Below are positions 1 to 6,784 of a stretch of DNA of 33,886 nucleotides, one piece after another. A model generated the notes under the pieces. The model searched no databases, had not been told where the DNA came from, and worked only from the letters and a program-made list of their open reading frames with translations. The position numbers and the translations under genes were made by a program. Location: assembly GCA_029262455.1 (NCBI GenBank), contig JAJCZJ010000067.1:1-33886 (forward strand), in the 5' to 3' direction. Source of the DNA: Deltaproteobacteria bacterium. GTDB taxonomy: Bacteria; Desulfobacterota; Binatia; HRBIN30; CADEER01. Position 1 is the stretch's first letter; every line of letters starts with the position of its first letter.

Positions 1-18
1 GCGGGGGGCCCCCCCCCC
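1..18. other. G/C homopolymer at window edge
   Basis: A run of G followed by a run of C makes up the first bases of the window. It is palindromic and could be part of a hairpin, but with nothing visible to the left it may equally be a contig-edge artefact. No gene can be assigned between here and the tRNA. Confidence 0.4.
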
Positions 19-171
19 GGCTGGAAGGGGAACAAGGAGGACTTTCCAGCTGCCTCACCGAGTACCACGAAACAGCCATAATGTATAGACTCGATCCGTG
101 TTTATAGACTTAGGGATTCCCCTTACAGCCGACAATCTTTCAGTTCCCGCCGAAGCTGGGAGAAAAGCAAG

Positions 172-258
172 CGGAGAGGGAGGGATTCGAACCCTCGAAG
201 CCGTAAGGCTTACACGATTTCGAGTCGTGCCGTTTCAACCGGACTCACGCACCTCTCC
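172..258 (-). tRNA. tRNA-Ser (anticodon CGA)
   Basis: Read on the minus strand, the 5' acceptor strand GGAGAGG (from 258) pairs with CCTCTCC (173-179), with a G discriminator at 172. The anticodon stem CACGA/TCGTG encloses the loop CTCGAAA, giving anticodon CGA, which reads UCG serine codons. The long variable arm (roughly AAGCCTTACGGCTT) and the GGTTCGAATCC T-loop are typical of a class II serine tRNA. No CCA is encoded, so the 3' end would be added post-transcriptionally. It lies downstream of and in the same direction as tadA, so the two may be co-transcribed. Confidence 0.95.
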
Positions 259-313
259 GTCGGAACTTCCCGTGGAATGCGCCCAGCAGCGCTTTATAGC
301 GGGGGCTCTGGAC

Positions 314-766
314 TCAAACAAGCCGCCTTTGCCGGAAGAAGTCCCTCAGCAAGAGAGATGCTTCTGAAGCCAACACCCCGCCGCGCCATAGAAACCGGTG
401 ATTCAGCCTGCGGTCGTCGGAGTAATCGCCCAAGCTGCCGACAAAGCCCCCTTTCGGGTCACGACATCCAAAGACGACTGAAGACAACCGCGCCTGTAAG
501 ATCGCACCGACACACATGAGGCACGGTTCCAACGTGACCCACAAAGTAGCGTCGGGAAGTCGATGGTTCCCCACCGTGCCCGCCGCTTCGCGCAACGCAA
601 CGATCTCGGCATGGCCGCTCGGATCGCGATCGCCGACGGTCTGGTTGCGCCCTCTCCCGACAACGGTGCCCCCGACCACGACCAGGGCTCCAACCGGTAC
701 TTCGCCCCGCTTTGCCGCTTCGCGAGCAAGATCGAGGCACATCCTCATGTAGGTGTCGTCGTCCAA
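314..766 (-). CDS. tadA: tRNA-specific adenosine-34 deaminase TadA
   Basis: Zinc-dependent cytidine/deoxycytidylate deaminase-fold protein that converts A34 to inosine in tRNA-Arg(ACG). The HAE motif (His52, proton-shuttling Glu54) and the PCLMC motif (Cys82, Cys85) supply the zinc ligands and catalytic base. The phrase EVPVGA near the N-terminus and DPKGG further on are family hallmarks. The open frame runs back to a TTG at 844. I place the start at the TTG at 766 because the resulting MDDDTYMRMCLDLA aligns with the usual TadA N-terminus, while the extra 26 residues look non-conserved. The length of about 150 residues is normal. An ATG at 748 is the other option. It is followed by tRNA-Ser(CGA), a translation-related neighbour. 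Confidence 0.93.
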   Translation of the reverse strand: MDDDTYMRMCLDLAREAAKRGEVPVGALVVVGGTVVGRGRNQTVGDRDPSGHAEIVALREAAGTVGNHRLPDATLWVTLEPCLMCVGAILQARLSSVVFGCRDPKGGFVGSLGDYSDDRRLNHRFLWRGGVLASEASLLLRDFFRQRRLV

Positions 767-849
767 GGGAAGAAGCTGCCCGCGATTCTCAGGCGGTGCA
801 AGGGACGTCTGGTTGCGCGGCGCCGATCTGCCCGGTATCCACAATCCTA

Positions 850-1008
850 ATGCTCTACGAAGTTGGACAAGAAGTATTGCTGATGTCGCTCCCGGGTCGC
901 TTTCGCATCGTAGAAGTCAAGGGAGAGGTCATTACCATCGAGAATGACACGGGACTCCGCAAGCAGGTACTCGAGCAAGCGGTGCGCCCCGTCAATCAAG
1001 CCAACTGA
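850..1008 (+). CDS. small hypothetical protein (52 aa)
   Basis: Short ATG-initiated frame beginning MLYEVGQEVLLM and ending VLEQAVRPVNQAN. The alternating hydrophobic pattern (GRFRIVEVKGEVITIEN) predicts a compact beta-barrel or SH3/KOW-like fold, and the composition is protein-like rather than random. It is divergent from tadA and converges with the Nudix gene, overlapping it by 13 bp at the 3' end. No clear Shine-Dalgarno is visible. I do not recognise a named family. It could still be a chance frame in the tadA upstream region. Confidence 0.45.
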   Translation: MLYEVGQEVLLMSLPGRFRIVEVKGEVITIENDTGLRKQVLEQAVRPVNQAN

Positions 1009-1502
1009 CGGTGATCCTGCCATACGCGAAACGCTCGAATACCGTCCGGGCAAAATTGGCGTTCGACAAATAGCGCCTCCACCGTAGCCACATCGACCCA
1101 TTGGCCCGAAACGATCTCCTCGGGCTGCAAGACCAACCGCTCCGCACAACGGCATTCGAAGACCCTGCCGTGCACTCGATTGGACCCGTCGTCGAAGCGA
1201 AGAGCGCCAGCCTCGGTCAGACCAATCGGCGCGACGCCCAACTCCTCCAGGACTTCCCTCTCGGCGGCTGCGGCGTACCCCTCCCCGGCTCCAACAACTC
1301 CGCCGACCACGACGTCATAGTGCGAGGCGTAGACGTCCTTGGTCGATGTACGCAGGTGGACGAAAACCGTCCCTCCATCTCCGAGGACTACGATGTAAGT
1401 CGCCCGGTGCCACAGCCGACCGGTTCGCACCTCGGCCCGCGTACCACGCCGCAAGAAGCGATCGTCCTCATCGACGATGTCGACAACTTCGGCGCCGCTC
1501 AT
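996..1502 (-). CDS. Nudix hydrolase (YfcD-like)
   Basis: 168-residue Nudix-family pyrophosphohydrolase. The Nudix box GX5EX7REUXEEXGU is complete at residues 68-90: Gly68, Glu74, Arg82-Glu83, Glu86-Glu87, Gly89. The N-terminal part (EVVDIVDEDDRFL) followed by HLRTSTKDVYASHYD resembles the isopentenyl-diphosphate isomerase-like YfcD subgroup, whose substrate is not settled. The start ATG overlaps the mobA stop in an ATGA arrangement (1499-1502), indicating translational coupling with mobA. Its substrate cannot be read from sequence. Confidence 0.88.
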   Translation of the reverse strand: MSGAEVVDIVDEDDRFLRRGTRAEVRTGRLWHRATYIVVLGDGGTVFVHLRTSTKDVYASHYDVVVGGVVGAGEGYAAAAEREVLEELGVAPIGLTEAGALRFDDGSNRVHGRVFECRCAERLVLQPEEIVSGQWVDVATVEALFVERQFCPDGIRAFRVWQDHRQLA

Positions 1503-2113
1503 CCTTCGAGCTGCACATCAAAGAGCGCCGCATCGTCCGGGGTGTTGATGTTGCGAAACGATTCCTCGGCTCCGGTCACTGCTTCCATGACCTCCTGCGG
1601 GACGTAGTCGGTGCGCACCAACGGCAGGAAATCGCGCATCGATCGAGCCCCGCGATCGACAGCCGTCACGATCCGCGCGCGCAGGTCGGTCCCATAGACG
1701 GCGTGCAACGGCTCAATGTCTCCGTCCCAACAGGGCACCACCGCATCGGGCGCTTCTGCGCTTTGCACCAGATCGGCGAGAAATCGTATCGGTTCCTCGC
1801 GCAGAAACGGCATGTCGCAGGCGGTGACGAACGAAAATCGACTACCGATGCGGCCCAGCCCCGCGTGCAGCCCACCGAGCGGTCCAAGGTCCTGGAGCTC
1901 GTCGGTCACCACGGACACCCCGAGGCCCTGAAACTTCTCCGGGCGGTTCGTCACGATGACGACTTCGTCAAAACAGCGATGAAAAACTCGCAGGGTACGC
2001 GAAATCACAGAGTCTCCATCAACCGAAAGAAACGCCTTATCGCGTCCTCCCATCCGGCTGTTCTTACCACCGGCGAGTACGATCCCGCCGACCCCTGGAA
2101 TCGGTGTCGTCAT
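1499..2113 (-). CDS. mobA: Molybdenum cofactor guanylyltransferase MobA
   Basis: Nucleotidyltransferase that transfers GMP from GTP to molybdopterin to give the MGD cofactor of DMSO-reductase-family enzymes. The N-terminal GTP-binding motif LAGGKNSRMGGRDK (about residues 13-26) and the later CDMPFL metal-binding segment are diagnostic. The frame extends upstream to 2182, but that part lies inside the inverted-repeat element at 2127-2325, so I take the ATG at 2113, giving MTTPIPGVGGIVLAGG and 204 residues, the usual length. It overlaps the Nudix gene by 4 bp. No molybdoenzyme is encoded in the window. Confidence 0.9.
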   Translation of the reverse strand: MTTPIPGVGGIVLAGGKNSRMGGRDKAFLSVDGDSVISRTLRVFHRCFDEVVIVTNRPEKFQGLGVSVVTDELQDLGPLGGLHAGLGRIGSRFSFVTACDMPFLREEPIRFLADLVQSAEAPDAVVPCWDGDIEPLHAVYGTDLRARIVTAVDRGARSMRDFLPLVRTDYVPQEVMEAVTGAEESFRNINTPDDAALFDVQLEG

Positions 2114-2126
2114 CTTGCTGCGGTAG

Positions 2127-2325
2127 CTAGCAGCCCGTTGAAAAACAGGGCACGCGCTGCCCATGGTCTTTTCGGGCCACACCGGCGTTGGCGAATCCTC
2201 GACAAAAGCTTAGGCTTTGCCTCCCACCTCCGCCAAGGCTTTGGTGGACAGGCCAGTTCGCCGCCTTGCTGTGACACCAAAATCCTCATTTTCGCTTGCG
2301 CACCTGTTTTTCAACGGACTGCTAG
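2127..2325. mobile_element. MITE-like element with 23-bp terminal inverted repeats
   Basis: The left end at 2127-2149 reads CTAGCAGCCCGTTGAAAAAC then AGG. The right end at 2303-2325, reverse-complemented, is the same except for one base (CAGT instead of CAGC). The outermost CTAG on both sides is itself palindromic and may be the target site. The 153-bp interior has no convincing gene and holds a hairpin, CCGCCAA/TTGGTGG (about 2229-2246). With TIRs, about 199 bp and no transposase, it fits a non-autonomous miniature transposable element. A related interior occurs at the right edge of the window and a decayed end pair at 4896-5042. Confidence 0.75.
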
Positions 2326-2903
2326 ACCCGTGCTCGTGCCGATTCCCACTCCGCAATTCCTTCGGGCGACAAGTACTGTTCTATGAATTGCCGGAAGCCG
2401 CGCAACGCCCGTTTGCGATCCTTGTAGAGCGCCTCGCGGATCAACTCACCGTGGATCCAGCAATCGAAGGAGGGCTCTTTCGTCAGCGTGAGCTCTAGTA
2501 GGCGCTCGCCCATCGGTGTCCCCGTCACCAACAGCCGCACCGTACGACCCGAATCAATCAGGGCGCCTCGCGCATACGCAGGGAGCTCTACAGCCTCCCG
2601 GATCTGCTCGGCCTCCTTCTTCGAGAACGAGCGTTCCGCCAGCTGCACGTATCCCCACTCGCCTTCGGCCGGGTTGGCCTCGACCAACAGCTTCTGGTTG
2701 CTGTCCGTCAGGCGTACGCGCGCAGCTTCCTGCTCGAAGCCGCCAGCGGCCCGATAAAACTTCTGTCCGACCGGGGGCCCTAGCTGAACGAAGGTAGGCT
2801 TCTCTTTGTCGTCGAAATCGACCCACCAGCGATCCTTGACCGCCTTGCCGTCGCCGTCGCTCCCGTCGGCCGGGTTCGAATCGTCCTTGTCGTCCCCGCT
2901 CAT
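2322..2903 (-). CDS. hypothetical protein (193 aa)
   Basis: Unrecognised soluble protein. The first ~25 residues are acidic and disordered (GDDKDDSNPADGSDGDG), followed by a region beginning RWWVDFDD and predicted beta-rich to about residue 130. The C-terminal 50 residues are helical (GELIREALYKDRKRALRGF and onward). There is no signal peptide or membrane segment. The start ATG overlaps the metallopeptidase stop by 4 bp (ATGA), so the two are translationally coupled and may act together. The TAG stop at 2322-2324 lies in the CTAG at the border of the MITE-like element, so the native C-terminus may have been altered by the insertion. Confidence 0.7.
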   Translation of the reverse strand: MSGDDKDDSNPADGSDGDGKAVKDRWWVDFDDKEKPTFVQLGPPVGQKFYRAAGGFEQEAARVRLTDSNQKLLVEANPAEGEWGYVQLAERSFSKKEAEQIREAVELPAYARGALIDSGRTVRLLVTGTPMGERLLELTLTKEPSFDCWIHGELIREALYKDRKRALRGFRQFIEQYLSPEGIAEWESARARV

Positions 2904-3325
2904 GCCGCTTTACGCCCTCCACCCCGAATCGGGGCACGGCGCGGTCGGCGCGTTGCTTCCGCCACGTTGCGCTCCATGGCTTCAGCAAACAGATCCGCCT
3001 TTGCTTCAGCGTCGGTCCACAGGATGTAGTGCCCCATCTCGTGAAACACAGTATTCACCCATTGTTCCTCGCTGTTGTACTTCCGGCCCCTCTTCCAATT
3101 CTCTGGGTGCACGAGGTAGATCGTGCCGTTTTCGAATGTGCGGCCAGCGGTCTTGCCCCAATCGAGATACTCGAACCACTCGACGCTCGGTCGCTTCAGT
3201 CGGTAAAAACGGCAAATCTCGGTCACCGCACGGTTGAACCGCGACACCTTGTGCTCGAGGAAGAACTCGCCCAGTAAGCGACGAATTTGGCGCCGTTCTT
3301 TGACCGGCGGAACTGTCATCCGCAT
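2900..3325 (-). CDS. HEMGH zinc metallopeptidase-like protein
   Basis: 141-residue protein with a zincin motif HEMGH at residues 95-99 (His95, Glu96, His99). It is followed by EAKADLFAEAM at 107-117, which resembles the third-ligand helix of IrrE/ImmA-like or SprT-like gluzincins. The upstream half is basic and helical (KERRQIRRLLGEFFLEHKV). A GGAG Shine-Dalgarno sits before the ATG at 3325. A second in-frame ATG lies two codons downstream. It is the first gene of a two-gene unit with the 193-residue hypothetical protein. No HTH domain is fused, unlike many ImmA/IrrE proteins. A cytosolic protease role is likely by motif; the substrate is unknown. Confidence 0.75.
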   Translation of the reverse strand: MRMTVPPVKERRQIRRLLGEFFLEHKVSRFNRAVTEICRFYRLKRPSVEWFEYLDWGKTAGRTFENGTIYLVHPENWKRGRKYNSEEQWVNTVFHEMGHYILWTDAEAKADLFAEAMERNVAEATRRPRRAPIRGGGRKAA

Positions 3326-3536
3326 GATTCTCTACCCGCTCCTAGATTCCGTCCAATTGGCCCGGACGATAAGAGGGAGGCTTCCCATTGTCAACGAGGC
3401 CTAAGAGGCACGAACAAATCGCAAAACTCACCTTTTTTCCGTTTTTTCCAATACTTACAGCGACTTCTAAAGGCAACTGTTGAAGGACAATTCCGCCGAC
3501 TGGTGTCGAATGAGTCGGTTCTGTATGATCCCCTGC
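3326..3536. promoter_or_regulatory. divergent intergenic region (metallopeptidase / lgt)
   Basis: 211-bp non-coding stretch between two divergent transcription units, so it must hold both promoters. It has an AT-rich tract (CACCTTTTTTCCGTTTTTTC, about 3431-3450) that contrasts with its GC-rich surroundings, and a TATGAT hexamer near 3522-3527 just before the lgt start. I could not pair the TATGAT with a good -35 box, so the exact promoters are not assigned. Confidence 0.4.
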
Positions 3537-4337
3537 ATGTATCCAGAGATCCTAACCATCGGACCAATTACCCTCCACACTTTTGGCGCCATGATGGGCC
3601 TTGGATTCCTCGTCGGGGCAAATCTGACGGGTCGCGAGCTCGCGCGTCGCGGCATGGACGAGGAGTGGGCGTCGAACATTCTGGTGGCCGCAGCAGTCGG
3701 GGGAATCGCCGGCTCGAAGCTGTGGGCTGTGTTCAACGAATGGGATTCCTTCTTAGCCGCACCCATCACGACCTTCTTCTCCGGAGCTGGATTCGTCTGG
3801 TATGGCGGCCTGATTGGCGGCGCCTTGGCGGTCACCCTGATTTTTCGTCACTACGGGATTCCTTGGTTGCGCGGTGCCGACTGCATGGCTCCGGGCCTCG
3901 TGCTCGGGCAGGCGATCGGCCGTATCGGCTGCCACCTAGCGGGAGACGGGGACTGGGGCATCGTTACGGACGCACCTTGGGGTGTGGCATACACGCGTGC
4001 CATCATTGGGTGGCCCTACGCCGAGGGGGTCTTGGTACACCCCACCCCGCTTTACGAAGCTTTCGCGTACACAGTGATCTTCGTGATCTTGTGGGCTCTG
4101 CGAAAGCGTCTGACAAGCGACGGAATGATTTTCGCCGTCTATCTCCTGATGGCACCGGCGGCTCGTTTCGCCATCGAGTTTGTCCGCATCAATCCTCCGG
4201 TGTTCGCCGGCCTAACCCAAGCCCAACTCTTCTCCTTGGCCCTGGTTGCCAGCGGTGGGATCTTGCTTGCCTTCGGAAGGAGCCGTGCACTCGCCCCGCC
4301 GTCGGGCGGTCAAGAGCCGGCGGCCGCGCAGAGATGA
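3537..4337 (+). CDS. lgt: Prolipoprotein diacylglyceryl transferase Lgt
   Basis: Inner-membrane enzyme that transfers diacylglyceryl from phosphatidylglycerol to the lipobox cysteine of prolipoproteins. The protein is multi-spanning. It starts MYPEILTIGPITLHTFG, a typical Lgt N-terminus, which is why I take the ATG at 3537 rather than the TTG at 3480. It contains HPTPLYEA (168-175) and ARFAIEFVR. The signature region is divergent: GRIGCHLAGDGDWG at 128-141 instead of the usual GRxGNFxNxE form, keeping Arg129 but with Cys in place of Asn. The length of 266 residues is normal. The stop overlaps the TlpA-like start by 4 bp. Confidence 0.92.
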   Translation: MYPEILTIGPITLHTFGAMMGLGFLVGANLTGRELARRGMDEEWASNILVAAAVGGIAGSKLWAVFNEWDSFLAAPITTFFSGAGFVWYGGLIGGALAVTLIFRHYGIPWLRGADCMAPGLVLGQAIGRIGCHLAGDGDWGIVTDAPWGVAYTRAIIGWPYAEGVLVHPTPLYEAFAYTVIFVILWALRKRLTSDGMIFAVYLLMAPAARFAIEFVRINPPVFAGLTQAQLFSLALVASGGILLAFGRSRALAPPSGGQEPAAAQR

Positions 4338-4861
4338 ACCGAGCCCTACCGATCGTCATCCTCGCCCTGGTTCTCGCCGGCGCCCTAGGTTTGCAAAGTC
4401 TCCAAGACTCAGCGGCGCGAGGGTATGAAGCTGCCGACTTCGAGCTCCCAGATCTATCGGGGACTAGCCACAAACTAAGCGATTTTCGCGGTAAGGTCGT
4501 CTTTCTCAATCTGTGGGCCACTTGGTGCCCACCGTGCCTTGCTGAGATGCCGTCGATCGAGCGCCTGCACCGCCGTTTCGCCGACCGCGACTTCGTGATA
4601 TTGGCGGTCAGTGAAGACGCCGCTGGCGCCAAGGCGGTTGCCCCGTTCGCCGCGCAGCTCGGGTTATCCTTCACGATCTTGCTCGACACGGAAGGAAAGG
4701 TATCGCCCCGCTACGGCGTCACTGGGTATCCGGAGACGTTTGTCATAGGTCGAGACGGCAAGGTCATCGAGCACTTCGTCGGCCCCACGGATTGGGCGAG
4801 CACTGCCCGTTTCAATTACTTCGACGCCCTACTTCGCCAACCCGTCGGCGCCACTGGTTGA
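4334..4861 (+). CDS. TlpA-like membrane-anchored thioredoxin
   Basis: 175-residue thiol-disulfide protein of the TlpA/ResA/AhpC-TSA type. An N-terminal hydrophobic helix (PIVILALVLAGALGL, about 6-20) would act as a signal anchor, placing the thioredoxin domain outside the cytoplasm. The active site WCPPC is at 64-68 and the cis-proline loop is GYPETFVIG. The ATG at 4334 overlaps the lgt stop (ATGA), so it is translationally coupled to lgt. The likely role is reduction of envelope disulfides, for example in cytochrome c maturation; the exact partner is not visible here. Confidence 0.9.
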   Translation: MNRALPIVILALVLAGALGLQSLQDSAARGYEAADFELPDLSGTSHKLSDFRGKVVFLNLWATWCPPCLAEMPSIERLHRRFADRDFVILAVSEDAAGAKAVAPFAAQLGLSFTILLDTEGKVSPRYGVTGYPETFVIGRDGKVIEHFVGPTDWASTARFNYFDALLRQPVGATG

Positions 4862-4895
4862 CGGACCGGTTCGAGCCCGCCGGCAGTTTCGGGGG

Positions 4896-5042
4896 CTAGC
4901 AAGCTCGTCGCAACACAAGACACCGGCCGGAAACGATCGGTACCGGAAGTGCGGCACGAAATCGTCAGACAAGCGCGGTGGGGAAGTGGGGATATCCAAT
5001 TCCCTTTCTCGCCTGCCCACCTGTTTTTCGACGAAGTGCTCG
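4896..5042. mobile_element. decayed copy of the MITE-like element
   Basis: The segment 5018-5042, reverse-complemented, matches the 25-bp end of the 2127-2325 element at 21 of 25 positions, including the whole GAAAAACAGGTG part. On the other side, 4896 onward (CTAGCAAGCTCGTCG) resembles the outer end more weakly. The interior does not share the hairpin core. It fills most of the 219-bp gap between the thioredoxin and sulfotransferase genes. It reads as an old, degraded insertion, with the right end much better supported than the left. Confidence 0.45.
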
Positions 5043-5080
5043 GTGCTGATTCCGCCGAAGCGCCATGATAGAACAGCTCG

Positions 5081-6094
5081 GTGCAGAATCGTCTCGTATT
5101 CATCATCGGCTCGCCCAGGTCAGGCTCGACGCTCTTGGCCCGGATGATTGGCGCCCATTCCAAGATCCTCGGTCGTCCAGAGCCACATCTGCTGACCCCG
5201 CTGGCCCACCTCGGCTACTTCGAAAAGGTGGATAAGGCCCCGTACGATGCCGTTCTGGCAGCGGAATCGACCCGCGAGTTCGTCGCCGATCTGCCCAACG
5301 GCGAACAAGACTACGTCGACGCTTGCCGCGCCTACACAGACACACTGTACGAGCGCATGCTGCAGACACACCCGGAGAAGACACACTTTCTCGACAAGAC
5401 TCCGGCCTACGCACTGAGCCTCGACTTCATCGCACGCGTTTATCCGGACGCGCGCTACGTCGTATTGACGCGGCACCCGCTGGCAATTTTCTCCTCCTTC
5501 GCCGAATCGTTCTTCAACGGCGACTACGAGGAAGCGCAACGGTACAACCCAATCCTCCAGCGCTACGTGCCGGCCATCGCCGACTTTCTGCGCAAGGCGC
5601 CGGCGCCGATCCACCACGTCGTCTACGAGGAGTTGGTGACCGATCCGGCCGAGCATTTGCGGCAGATTTTCGAGTTCATCGGCGTAGAAAACGAACCGGA
5701 CGCCGTCAACTACGGCAAGAGCGCCCCCGTCGCCAAGGGCCTGGGCGATCCGATCGGCGTACAGAAGTACTCCAAACCGTCGACCGAGTCGCTGGAAAAA
5801 TGGGCGGCCGAGATCGCCTCGCAGCCCGATCGAATGACTCTGTGTCGAGACATCGTCGCCCGCCTCGACCCACAGGACCTAGAGACCTGGAAACATCCAC
5901 TCGGCGAATCGTTCTGGGCACCCCTGGAGCGCGCCTCCGGCCAATCACAAACGCCGAAGAAAAAGAAAATGGATCGCTACCGCCTACAGCGCGCCGCGAT
6001 CGTCAAGGGTCGAACGGCGGTGCGGAAAGTGCCCGGGTTGCGCGCGCTGCTCAAGCAAGCGCGACTGGCGGCCGACGTCTTGCTGAGAGAGTGA
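5081..6094 (+). CDS. PAPS-dependent sulfotransferase
   Basis: 337-residue sulfotransferase-family protein that would move sulfate from PAPS to a hydroxyl or amine acceptor. The 5'-phosphosulfate loop GSPRSGSTLL is at 10-19, with DKTPAYAL (105-112) next. The 3'-phosphate motif RHPLAIFSSF begins at Arg131. The tail from about 290 is basic (PKKKKMDRYRLQR) and may be disordered or bind an acidic partner. The start is a GTG at 5081 without a strong Shine-Dalgarno; no better in-frame start gives the P-loop at its usual position. Acceptor identity is unknown; the envelope-sugar genes elsewhere in the window make a glycan possible but this is inference. Confidence 0.88.
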   Translation: MQNRLVFIIGSPRSGSTLLARMIGAHSKILGRPEPHLLTPLAHLGYFEKVDKAPYDAVLAAESTREFVADLPNGEQDYVDACRAYTDTLYERMLQTHPEKTHFLDKTPAYALSLDFIARVYPDARYVVLTRHPLAIFSSFAESFFNGDYEEAQRYNPILQRYVPAIADFLRKAPAPIHHVVYEELVTDPAEHLRQIFEFIGVENEPDAVNYGKSAPVAKGLGDPIGVQKYSKPSTESLEKWAAEIASQPDRMTLCRDIVARLDPQDLETWKHPLGESFWAPLERASGQSQTPKKKKMDRYRLQRAAIVKGRTAVRKVPGLRALLKQARLAADVLLRE

Positions 6095-6137
6095 GCGGAG
6101 AATCCACCCTCAGTAGCCGCCGAACCCAAGATCCTTA

Positions 6138-6216
6138 GTAGGGTTGGCTTTAACCTACCAATCGGCTTTGCCAAATGCCTTACCCTGCGTCGCGACTTGC
6201 CAGACTAGACTGCCGT
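6138..6216. repeat. palindromic dispersed repeat, copy 1 (degenerate)
   Basis: Begins GTAGGGTTGGCTTTAACCTA and continues through GCGTCGCGACTTGCCAGACT. The same order of blocks occurs in the better preserved copy at 10305-10389. The first half is close to self-complementary around GGCTTTAACC. It lies just after the sulfotransferase stop, a position typical of REP/BIME-like elements. Confidence 0.6.
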
Positions 6217-6366
6217 GTCGACAGCTCGATCGCGGAGCAACAGCCGCTAAGCGCACCGTTCTGGTATCGAAACAGGGCGTTTGGTATTTGATGCTTAATC
6301 TCAGGAATGGGTACGTCTGGTTGCTTACGCTGGCCTGCCCCCGTCGGGCGCGAAGCGCCCCGGCAT

Positions 6367-6563
6367 CTACTCGCGGCGACGCGTAACGAGGTTGATCCGC
6401 ATCGCTTCCAAGAGCTCGTCGTCCTCAACATCCCATGTCGATTCCGCAGCAGCGACTCGCGCAGGAATGCGAAGTTCGCGATTGTTTGCCCAAGTCTCCA
6501 GTCCGGGTACTGCTCGCCAACCTCCACCAACACCTCAATCAATTTATCTCGAGTCCGCGTCAC
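6367..6563 (-). pseudogene. small conserved-looking gene with a frameshift
   Basis: Frame from the GTG at 6563 reads MTRTRDKLIEVLVEVGEQYP then DWRLGQTIANFA. It then loses sense, while a shifted frame resumes with AAAESTWDVEDDELLEAM and stops at 6367-6369. Both pieces have the look of one ~65-residue acidic protein (a PDWRxGQ-type N-terminal half and a WDxEDxELL C-terminal half; I recall similar short hypothetical proteins in other bacteria). The shift lies around 6450-6462. It may be a pseudogene, a sequencing error or programmed. The leader upstream is the duplicated segment described at 6564-6740. Confidence 0.6.
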
Positions 6564-6740
6564 AAGTCCTCACATCCTCAGGGATTGAGCAACAGTTCGA
6601 AGATTGCGCCGCTTCGCCCACTACTTCAACTGGAACCTTGCCCGCTACCCTCGAGGCACGGGATGCACGTGTCACACCATCCATGTGTCATTTCACCGTT
6701 GGCACCTCTAACAACTTGAATGGCCGCATAGCCGCACCTC
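6564..6740 (-). repeat. duplicated leader segment, copy A
   Basis: On the minus strand this segment runs from about GCGGCCATTCAAGTTG to the start of the frameshifted small gene. It matches 9285-9459 over its whole length at roughly three quarters identity, and the match continues across the GTG start and ACGCGGA. Shared landmarks are GTGTGACACGTGCATCCCGT and CAATCTTCGAACTGTTGCTC. The Shine-Dalgarno is altered here to GAGGATGTG. In one frame it could encode a small peptide with CDTCIPCL. No known riboswitch was recognised. Confidence 0.7.
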
Positions 6741-6784
6741 CTCTTCTCGACTAGCGGTCCGTTCGAAAAAGGTCTTCGCAGTAG

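Noticed and set aside
98-367. Plus-strand frame of 89 codons across the tRNA gene
   Set aside because: It runs antisense through tRNA-Ser and has no start signal or protein-like pattern.
3287-3536. N-terminal extension of the thioredoxin frame back to 3287
   Set aside because: The upstream part of that frame overlaps lgt and the divergent promoter region and has an Arg-rich shadow composition; the real start is the ATG at 4334.
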